A stretch of DNA of 6,477 nt, taken from positions 1 through 6,477 of the forward strand of contig CAAGGB010000058.1 of NCBI GenBank assembly GCA_900769285.1. The letters run 5' to 3'. The position numbers and the translations under genes were made by a program. This DNA is from Victivallales bacterium. GTDB lineage: Bacteria > Verrucomicrobiota > Lentisphaeria > Oligosphaerales > Oligosphaeraceae. Below are positions 1-4,536 of the stretch, piece after piece; the first letter of the stretch is position 1, and every line of letters starts with the position of its first letter. The notes below the pieces were generated by a model. That model did no database searches. It was not told the DNA's origin and saw only the letters and a program-made list of their open reading frames with translations.

Positions 1-109
1 TGAACGCCGTCTTGTCAACGTAGAGGCCATCGGCGGCGCGCAGCTTGGCGAAGTCGCTGGTGCCCAGCATCGGCTGGCTGCCGTGGATGATGATGGGGTC
101 GCTGTCCAT
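1..109 (-). CDS. AAA-ATPase_like family protein, N-terminal fragment (runs off the window)
   Basis: Only the first 36 codons are present; the gene continues past the left edge. The start is the ATG at 107-109, which is preceded by a purine-rich GGGAGGGAG ribosome binding site. The fragment contains a phenylalanine followed by KLR, a short gap, and then LYVDKTAF. This pattern (F..LR....YVDKT) is the typical N-terminus of the AAA-ATPase_like family (PF09820), whose members usually continue into a P-loop ATPase and often a C-terminal PD-(D/E)XK nuclease-like domain (formerly DUF1703). These proteins are multi-copy in many Bacteroidota and Lentisphaerota genomes and their role is not established. 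The nucleotide-binding motifs lie outside the window, so the call rests on this one motif. It lies 95 nt downstream of the zinc-finger membrane gene, on the same strand. Confidence 0.72.
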   Translation of the reverse strand, partial: MDSDPIIIHGSQPMLGTSDFAKLRAADGLYVDKTAF

Positions 110-113
110 GTTT

Positions 114-122
114 CTCCCTCCC
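114..122 (-). promoter_or_regulatory. Ribosome binding site of the AAA-ATPase_like gene
   Basis: Read on the minus strand this is GGGAGGGAG, with its inner GGAGG seven bases before the ATG at 107-109. It is one of the two clear Shine-Dalgarno sequences in the window and it fixes the start of the edge gene. Confidence 0.7.
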
Positions 123-164
123 TGTCTTATCTTGTCATGAATAACCGATGCGTATTGGGTCTGA

Positions 165-191
165 GGGACTTGGCGATGGTTGCGAAGTCCC
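165..191 (-). other. Short inverted repeat in the 95-bp intergenic gap
   Basis: GGGACTT at 165-171 pairs perfectly with AAGTCCC at 185-191 across a 13-nt loop. It lies just after the stop codon of the zinc-finger membrane gene (205) and before the AAA-ATPase_like start (109). No T-run follows it on the minus strand, so an intrinsic terminator is not well supported. It could be a weak or Rho-assisted 3' hairpin, or chance. I saw no convincing promoter in the same gap. Confidence 0.3.
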
Positions 192-204
192 CCGTCGGGT
201 GTGG

Positions 205-630
205 TCAGTCGTTGGCGATGCTTTCGACTTGCTTCTTATAGTTTGACTTGCGATTGACGGTATGTTCCTCGATGGTGTTCTTTCCCCTCTGGAGCTGCTG
301 CTGGGCCTCCTTCTGGATTTGCTCGAACTGGCGGTTGACGTTTTCGGCGTTCTGGGTGTAGTACCAGTAGGCGGCTGCGGCAAGCGCGGCGAGGATGAGG
401 AGTCCGAGGAAGGAACGGACGCAGGTGCGGCGGCGGGTTCTGCGTTTGGCGTCGAGGGCCTGATTGACCATGGCGCTGGTGCGGATGGCGTCGGCGCGGC
501 ACTGCTGTGAGCAGTAGGCGGCGCCATGGTCGAGGATGGCACAGGCGTCGCAGAGTGGCTTTCTGCAGACGGCGCACCGGTGCGTGGCAGGAGTGTTCGG
601 ATGGTTCAGGCAGACACTTGCTTCTGACAT
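205..630 (-). CDS. Small zinc-finger (B-box-like) protein with one membrane helix and a C-terminal coiled coil
   Basis: I do not recognise a named gene; the description is from the sequence. The 141-aa product begins with C7-x2-H10, C19-x2-C22, C27-x2-C30 and C40-x3-C44, enough ligands for two zinc ions and similar in spacing to B-box-type zinc fingers. A basic stretch (R63-R68, RRTRRR) is followed by a hydrophobic segment at about 73-91 ending in WYY, a likely single transmembrane helix. Residues 92-141 are polar, rich in Gln, Glu and Lys, and probably form a short coiled coil. The positive-inside rule would place the zinc finger in the cytoplasm and the coiled coil outside. The ATG at 628-630 has a perfect AGGAGG nine bases upstream. 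It starts 27 nt after the DUF3791 stop, so it may be co-transcribed with the cassette, but its own strong ribosome binding site also allows independence. Role unknown; membrane-anchored adaptor is only a guess. Confidence 0.78.
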   Translation of the reverse strand: MSEASVCLNHPNTPATHRCAVCRKPLCDACAILDHGAAYCSQQCRADAIRTSAMVNQALDAKRRTRRRTCVRSFLGLLILAALAAAAYWYYTQNAENVNRQFEQIQKEAQQQLQRGKNTIEEHTVNRKSNYKKQVESIAND

Positions 631-639
631 GGCGGCGTT

Positions 640-645
640 CCTCCT
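640..645 (-). promoter_or_regulatory. Perfect Shine-Dalgarno AGGAGG of the zinc-finger membrane gene
   Basis: The plus-strand CCTCCT reads AGGAGG on the minus strand and ends nine bases before the ATG at 628-630. It supports that ATG as the start. It contrasts with the upstream genes (lipoprotein, dnaG, DUF3990), which show no such site. Confidence 0.8.
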
Positions 646-657
646 ATGTGTTCCGTT

Positions 658-903
658 CTATGGGTTGCATGGCGAGTCGGTGCCGGGGCTTTGGGCCTGG
701 CGCTCGCCGATGAGGTCATCGATGTCATCGAAGGCGTTTTGGAGTCGTTCGCAATGGTAGCGGTCGTACAGGTCGTAGATGAGGTCTGTGAGTTCGAGGG
801 AGTCCCAGAGTTTGAGGATGCGGTCGGCGGAGGTGTTCTTGTAGGCGGCATAGCGTTCGATAAGGTAGATGAAGAAGGCGCACTCTGGGCTCATCGTCGT
901 CAT
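658..903 (-). CDS. DUF3791 family protein
   Basis: The 81-aa product matches the DUF3791 pattern: a helical N-terminus (FFIYLIERYAAYKNTS, about 10-25), a middle segment LWDSLELTDLIYDLYDRYH (32-50), and then ERLQNAFDDIDDLI (52-65). The C-terminal 15 residues look disordered. DUF3791 proteins are about 70-80 aa, have no known catalytic residues, and are commonly encoded beside DUF3990 proteins; that association is recalled, not searched. The ATG at 901-903 overlaps the TGA of the preceding gene (ATGA), a classic translational-coupling arrangement. A second in-frame ATG three codons later (892-894) is better spaced from the GGGGAG upstream, so the true start may be there, giving 78 aa. The reading frame stays open upstream of both, but that part overlaps the neighbour and is not DUF3791-like. 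A partner or antitoxin-like role is inference. Confidence 0.85.
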   Translation of the reverse strand: MTTMSPECAFFIYLIERYAAYKNTSADRILKLWDSLELTDLIYDLYDRYHCERLQNAFDDIDDLIGERQAQSPGTDSPCNP

Positions 904-1124
904 TCTCCCCTGATGTTGATGGAGTTGCGTGGGTCGCCAGTGATCTGCTCGCATTCCCAGAGGTCGAAGACGAAGCGTGGGCTTTCGGCATAGATGCCGG
1001 TTTCGTGGTCAAGCAGCATCCGGTAGGTCTCGGACTCCAGAAAGGAGCGCAGGGCGCGGCGTTCGTCGAAGGCGTATTTCTCGACGATCAGCGTCGTGAC
1101 ATGTCGGTCGAAGAAGTCTAGCAT
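900..1124 (-). CDS. Small cassette protein (ETYRML core) between DUF3990 and DUF3791
   Basis: I cannot name this family securely. The 74-aa product has a helical N-terminus (MLDFFDRHVTTLIVEKYAFD), a core FLESETYRMLLDHETGIYAES, then FVFDLWECE, and ends in NSINIRGE. The S-E-T-Y-x-x-L, D-x-E-T-G-x-Y and F-D-L-W-x-x-E pattern resembles small proteins I associate with DUF3791/DUF3990 neighbourhoods. I chose the ATG at 1122-1124. The same bases (GAATGCTAG) end the DUF3990 gene 113 bp upstream, where TAG is its stop, implying an ancestral stop/start overlap at this ATG. An upstream in-frame ATG at 1152-1154 would add ten residues (84 aa), but those come from the repeat-bounded extra sequence. Neither start has a good ribosome binding site. 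Its stop overlaps the DUF3791 start by four bases. Function unknown; a helper or antitoxin-like role is inference. Confidence 0.7.
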   Translation of the reverse strand: MLDFFDRHVTTLIVEKYAFDERRALRSFLESETYRMLLDHETGIYAESPRFVFDLWECEQITGDPRNSINIRGE

Positions 1125-1146
1125 TCTGGCGTCCGGAAGCATGGGA
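1117..1146. repeat. Imperfect 30-bp direct repeat, copy 1 (inside the small cassette gene start)
   Basis: This segment matches 1230-1259 at 25 of 30 positions, with the first 16 bases (TCTAGCATTCTGGCGT) identical. The two copies are 113 bp apart in the same orientation. This copy contains the likely start codon of the small cassette gene. Together the copies bound sequence that separates the DUF3990 gene from the next gene and look like the footprint of a duplication or insertion. Confidence 0.8.
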
Positions 1147-1168
1147 TGGCTCATTTATGATTTTTTTT

Positions 1169-1187
1169 GTCCACAAAAGACACAAAA
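1169..1187. repeat. Single copy of the 19-bp core GTCCACAAAAGACACAAAA
   Basis: This 19-mer is identical to the core of the tandem array at 6341-6424, more than 5 kb away and in the same orientation. It is preceded by a run of T and followed by GGCGCAAAACGTCGACGA, which resembles a diverged continuation. It lies in the extra sequence between the DUF3990 gene and the small cassette gene. It appears to be one member of a dispersed intergenic repeat family. Confidence 0.85.
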
Positions 1188-1220
1188 GGCGCAAAACGTC
1201 GACGAGGTGCAAGGGCTATT

Positions 1221-1248
1221 CAAACGCCCTCTAGCATTCTGGCGTTTG
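1221..1248 (-). other. Hairpin around the DUF3990 stop codon
   Basis: CAAACGCC at 1221-1228 pairs perfectly with GGCGTTTG at 1241-1248 across a 12-nt loop that contains the TAG stop codon (1231-1233) of the DUF3990 gene. No T-run follows on the minus strand, so it is not a textbook terminator. It may be a 3'-end stabiliser, a partial terminator, or a structure at the edge of the inserted sequence. Confidence 0.45.
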
Positions 1249-1259
1249 GAAACGCGGGA
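1230..1259. repeat. Imperfect 30-bp direct repeat, copy 2 (3' end of the DUF3990 gene)
   Basis: This is the partner of 1117-1146, with 25 of 30 identical bases. It encodes the last residues and stop codon of the DUF3990 protein. See the other copy for interpretation. Confidence 0.8.
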
Positions 1260-1737
1260 GAATCTCACTATGATGAAAGGACAACAGCTCAAGCGACTGT
1301 GTGGTCAGAAACGCGGCCTGATCGGCCAGCTTTTGTGGCAACAAGCGTCTGATAGCCTCTTTCTTCGTGTATTTCCCGTCCATATAGTCGTCAATGACCG
1401 GTAAGGTATTGTCATTGGCGACGGGACCGATGACGAGGTCATACCGCCTGATGCCAGACAGCTCCTTTCGATTAGCCACCACAAAATCCAGCCAGGCGCC
1501 GGAAGGTCTATCGAACAGAAGTATCTTCAAGGTGGCGATACGCTCCTTGTCGAATTCGAAGACGGAGATGGTTGGCCGTCCCACATTCCGTCTTCGGGCC
1601 ACGAGCTGTGCCCATTTTGCCGCCTGTTCTGGGCTGGATGTCAGATAGAATCCCTGACCGAAGTCAAGATGTCTGCGTCCAGCCAGCAGGAGTGGCTGGT
1701 CGACGATGTGGTTACTGCCGTGGTAGAGGAGTTTCAT
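1231..1737 (-). CDS. DUF3990 family protein (ADP-ribosyltransferase-like fold)
   Basis: The 168-aa product has the DUF3990 hallmarks in order: LYHGS at 4-8, DFGQGFYLT at 25-33, a following EQAAKWA helix (37-43), FVVANR (85-90), YDLVIGPVANDN (99-110), and a C-terminal QAAFLTTQSLELLSF (140-154). As I recall, Pfam places DUF3990 in the ADP-ribosyltransferase clan. By analogy H6 in YHGS and Y31 in GFYLT would contact NAD, with the acidic or polar third residue not obvious; this is inference, and neither activity nor target is shown. The length looks normal and the protein complete. The ATG at 1735-1737 gives the expected MKLLYHG start but has no Shine-Dalgarno. It lies 21 nt after the dnaG stop, so transcription probably reads through from that operon. 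The gene is lower in GC than dnaG (31 of 60 bases at 1381-1440 against 44 of 60 at 2701-2760), suggesting later acquisition. Confidence 0.9.
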   Translation of the reverse strand: MKLLYHGSNHIVDQPLLLAGRRHLDFGQGFYLTSSPEQAAKWAQLVARRRNVGRPTISVFEFDKERIATLKILLFDRPSGAWLDFVVANRKELSGIRRYDLVIGPVANDNTLPVIDDYMDGKYTKKEAIRRLLPQKLADQAAFLTTQSLELLSFHHSEILPRFQTPEC

Positions 1738-1758
1738 CGTTGCGGAGCACGGGTCTGG

Positions 1759-3642
1759 CTAGGGTGCGGCGAGGGCCTTTTTGCGGGCGATGAGTTCGGT
1801 CATCTGCTGGAGGAGGATCTGCTGCTGGTCGTGGGGGAGTGCGGCCATCTGCTGTCGGAGCTGTCGGAGCTGTCGGTCGATGTCGATGCGGCTGAGGCGG
1901 TTGAGGCAGTCGGAGAAGGCCTGTTCGAGCTTTTGGCGTTTGGCGAGCGACTGCTCCTTGGAGTCGTCGGGGGCGGGTTCGAGGTGCGCGTACTGGTTTT
2001 GGGTGAGGGCCTTGCCGACGGGTGGGTATTCGGCGAGCTTGGAGGCGGCGATGTCGGCGGCGGCCTCGCTCCATTCGTCCTGTTCGGCGAAGGCGAGGAC
2101 GGTGCTGATGGCGTGTCCGAGTGGGTTGTCGGGGAGCTGCGTGGGGAAGGAGTCGTCGGAGGCGAGTCGTTCGGCGAGTTCGCCGGAGGTGAGGATGACT
2201 TCGAGGAGGGTCTGGAAGATGTTCTCGTGGGCGACGGGGAGGGTAAAGACGGGGAGTGCGCGCGTGGTGGCGCTGGTCTGTCGTGGAATGGGGAGTGTGG
2301 CGGGCTGGAGCTGGAGTCGGTTGCCGAGCTGTCCGCGCTGGTTGTCGTCGACGAGCCTCATTTCCTGGAGGATGATGTCCTCGGGGAGATGGAGTTCGTT
2401 GGCGAGCCATTGGCAGTGTGCGGCTCGGGTGACGGGGTCGGAGATGGGTCGGATGGTTTCGAGGAGCTGTCGGACGACGGCGGCGAGCTCTTCAGGGCGT
2501 GCGGTGTCGTGGGCGGCCTGGAGCTGTCGGAGGAGGAACGGGAGTGCGGGTGTGGTGGCGGCGAGCATGGCGTTGAGTGCCTGCGGGCCGCCCTTGCGGA
2601 AGATGCCGTCGGGGTCATCGCCTGGGGGGAGCGTGGCGACGTCGACGGCGAGTCCCTGGGCGTGAAGGAGAGTGACGGTGCGGATAGTGGCCTTCTGTCC
2701 GGCGGTGTCGGCGTCGAAGGCGAGGGTGACGCGGCTGGTGGAGCGCTTGAGCATCCGCGCGTGGTGTTCGGTGAAGGCGGTTCCCTGAGCGGCGACGGCG
2801 CAGGCGAGGCCGGCGCGGTGGCAGGCGATGACGTCGAGCTGTCCCTCGCAGACGATGGCTCGTCCGGCGTCCTTGAAGGCGGTTCGCGCGAGGTGGTAGG
2901 CGTAGAGGAGCTGTCCCTTCTGGAAGAAGTCGGTTTCGGGTGAGTTGACGTACTTGGCCATTTTGGCGTCGGAGTCGAGGATGCGCGCGGAGAAGCCGAC
3001 GACGCGTCCGAGTTCGTTCCAGATGGGGAACATGAGTCGGTTGCGGAAGCGATCGTAGAGGGTGGCACGCTCCTCCTTGCGGACGGCGAGTCCGGTGGCG
3101 ACGAGGTGGTCATCGGAGTAGCCGTGCTGGCGGGCCCAGACGGTGAAGGTGTCCCAGCCGTCGGGGGAGTATCCGAGCATGAAGCGGTTGACGGCGTCCT
3201 GGTCGAGTTCGCGGGAGTCGATGTAGTTTCGCGCGAGCTGCGCCTGTGGGAGGCGGAGCTGTTCGCGGTACCAGAGCGTGGCGTCGTCGAGGAGCTTGAG
3301 GCAGGTGTCCTTCCACTGTCTGCGGGCGGCGTTGGCGGGCTGTGAGTCCTCGGGGATGTCGATGTTGAGTCTGGCGGCGAGCCAGCGGATGGCGCCGACG
3401 AAGTCGGTGTTGACGGTTTCCTTGACGAAGCTGATGGCGTTGCCGCTTTTCTTGCAGCCGAAGCAGTAGTAGCTCTGCCGTTCGGGGTTGATTTTGAAGG
3501 AGGGTGTCTTTTCGTGATGGAAGGGGCAGCAGGCCCAGAAGTCGCTGCCGCGCTGCTGGACGGGCGTGACCTGCGAGACGAGCTCGACGAGGTCGGCGCG
3601 CTGCTTGATTTGCTCGATGACGTCTTCTGGGATGTGGGGCAT
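1759..3642 (-). CDS. dnaG: DNA primase DnaG
   Basis: DnaG makes RNA primers for Okazaki fragments at the replication fork together with the replicative helicase. The 627-aa product is near the usual length. A CHC2-type zinc domain binds through C39-x2-H42 and C60-x2-C63, with FHHEKTPSF and YYCFGC around it. The catalytic core has YDRFRNRLMFPI at 196-207 and KYVNSPET at 230-237. The TOPRIM domain has its glutamate at E266 (CEGQLDVI) and acidic pair at D310/D312 (FDADTAGQKA); these replace the more common EGYMDV and FDGDxAG, but all metal-binding acids are kept. The C-terminal part, rich in Gln, Arg and Leu, is probably the helicase-interaction domain. The ATG at 3640-3642 gives the standard PEDVIEQIKQRADLVELV start; the 11-nt gap after the lipoprotein gene contains no Shine-Dalgarno, so translational coupling or leaderless-like initiation is likely. 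Confidence 0.98.
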   Translation of the reverse strand: MPHIPEDVIEQIKQRADLVELVSQVTPVQQRGSDFWACCPFHHEKTPSFKINPERQSYYCFGCKKSGNAISFVKETVNTDFVGAIRWLAARLNIDIPEDSQPANAARRQWKDTCLKLLDDATLWYREQLRLPQAQLARNYIDSRELDQDAVNRFMLGYSPDGWDTFTVWARQHGYSDDHLVATGLAVRKEERATLYDRFRNRLMFPIWNELGRVVGFSARILDSDAKMAKYVNSPETDFFQKGQLLYAYHLARTAFKDAGRAIVCEGQLDVIACHRAGLACAVAAQGTAFTEHHARMLKRSTSRVTLAFDADTAGQKATIRTVTLLHAQGLAVDVATLPPGDDPDGIFRKGGPQALNAMLAATTPALPFLLRQLQAAHDTARPEELAAVVRQLLETIRPISDPVTRAAHCQWLANELHLPEDIILQEMRLVDDNQRGQLGNRLQLQPATLPIPRQTSATTRALPVFTLPVAHENIFQTLLEVILTSGELAERLASDDSFPTQLPDNPLGHAISTVLAFAEQDEWSEAAADIAASKLAEYPPVGKALTQNQYAHLEPAPDDSKEQSLAKRQKLEQAFSDCLNRLSRIDIDRQLRQLRQQMAALPHDQQQILLQQMTELIARKKALAAP

Positions 3643-3653
3643 GGGCGGGGCGT

Positions 3654-4502
3654 TCAGTGCAGTTTGGCGAGCCGTTCGGCGGCCCGGGTGGCGACGCGTG
3701 AGTCGCCGAGGCGAGTGGCGAGGTCGATGGCGTGCTGGTAGCGGTTCTGCCGGGTCTGTCGCGGGGGCTTGAGGAGGTTGATCTGGTCGTCGAAGTAGGC
3801 GAGATTGTAGGCGGCGGCGGCGTTGTCGGGGAAGGTGCGGCAGATGTTGCGGAGGATTTGGGCGGCCTGGCGGTAGTAGTCGGTGTCGATGAGGAGCTGC
3901 GCGAAGGCGAGCGAGATTTCGGGGAGGAGCTGGAGCGACTTGAGCTGGAGGACGGCGACGAAGAGCTGGATGCCCTCCTCGAGTCGGTTATGCCGGCAGA
4001 TGTCGGCGTACATGACGAGGAGGTTGGCGTAGGCGGGGTTGGCCTTGGCGAGTGCCAGGTCATGCTGGTCGCAGGTGGCGTTTCGGGGGATGGCGGGCGT
4101 CTGGAGGGCGCGGTAGAGTCCGCGGGCGTTTCGGGCGGCGGAGATGGCGCCGTCGTAGTCGCGGTCCTGGACGAGGAGCCAGGTGAGGGTATACCAGACG
4201 TCGAAGCGTTCGGGTGCGAGGGTTGCGGAGGCGCGCTGGAGGTTGAGGCGGGCGTTCTTGCGGTCGGCCTCGGTGGCGTTGGGTGCGGCATAGGCGCAGA
4301 TGGCGTTGGCGACGATGGCGTCGACGCTGTCGGTCTCGATGGCGAGGCAGAGGGCGGTATGGGGGAGGGCCTCGGCGAACTGCCCCTGGGCCATCAGGCG
4401 TTGGGCGGCGTCGAGTTCGGCGCGGGGGTCCTTGGGTGAGCAGGAGGCGAGGAGCGCGGCCGCGAGCAGGCAGGCCAGTGGTTTCAGGAGGGGCAGGTTC
4501 AT
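3654..4502 (-). CDS. TPR-like lipoprotein
   Basis: I do not recognise a named family. The 282-aa product begins with a lipoprotein signal: basic K7, a hydrophobic stretch, and the lipobox LASC with C21 as the predicted lipidated cysteine. S22 follows it, so outer-membrane or periplasmic-face anchoring is plausible. The rest is helical, with tetratricopeptide-like units around 28-60 (AAQRLMAQGQFAEAL), 98-130 (YDGAISAARNARGLY), 153-187 and 194-235 (YYRQAAQILRNICRTFPDN, then AAAAYNLAYF). TPR proteins act as protein-binding scaffolds; no partner can be read from the sequence. It sits between recN (34 nt upstream) and dnaG (11 nt downstream) on the same strand, so it is probably co-transcribed with both, although its envelope location does not suggest a direct role in DNA metabolism. 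The ATG at 4500-4502 lacks a visible Shine-Dalgarno, but the signal peptide fits only this start. Confidence 0.85.
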   Translation of the reverse strand: MNLPLLKPLACLLAAALLASCSPKDPRAELDAAQRLMAQGQFAEALPHTALCLAIETDSVDAIVANAICAYAAPNATEADRKNARLNLQRASATLAPERFDVWYTLTWLLVQDRDYDGAISAARNARGLYRALQTPAIPRNATCDQHDLALAKANPAYANLLVMYADICRHNRLEEGIQLFVAVLQLKSLQLLPEISLAFAQLLIDTDYYRQAAQILRNICRTFPDNAAAAYNLAYFDDQINLLKPPRQTRQNRYQHAIDLATRLGDSRVATRAAERLAKLH

Positions 4503-4536
4503 GGCGGGTATGTGTGGGTCTGGTGGGTGAGTGTGG

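Noticed and set aside
904..954. 17-codon upstream extension of the DUF3791 gene
   Set aside because: It lies within the preceding gene in another frame, is unlike DUF3791, and the ATGA overlap plus nearby GGGGAG favour the later start.
1167..1175. DnaA boxes (TTGTCCACA at 1167 and 6460)
   Set aside because: Each differs by one base from TTATCCACA, but the array copies read GAGTCCACA, with three mismatches. The match is better explained by the repeat core, and no other origin features are present.
1167..1352. Plus-strand frame beginning STKDTKGAKRR
   Set aside because: It starts in the repeat copy and then runs antisense to the 3' end of the clear DUF3990 gene, with no recognisable domain.
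1669..2943. Long plus-strand open frame antisense to dnaG
   Set aside because: It is rich in Gly, Glu, Val and Asp with no domain, as expected opposite a GC-rich gene with strong third-position bias; dnaG on the other strand is unmistakable. The same applies to the other long plus-strand frames opposite recN and the lipoprotein gene.
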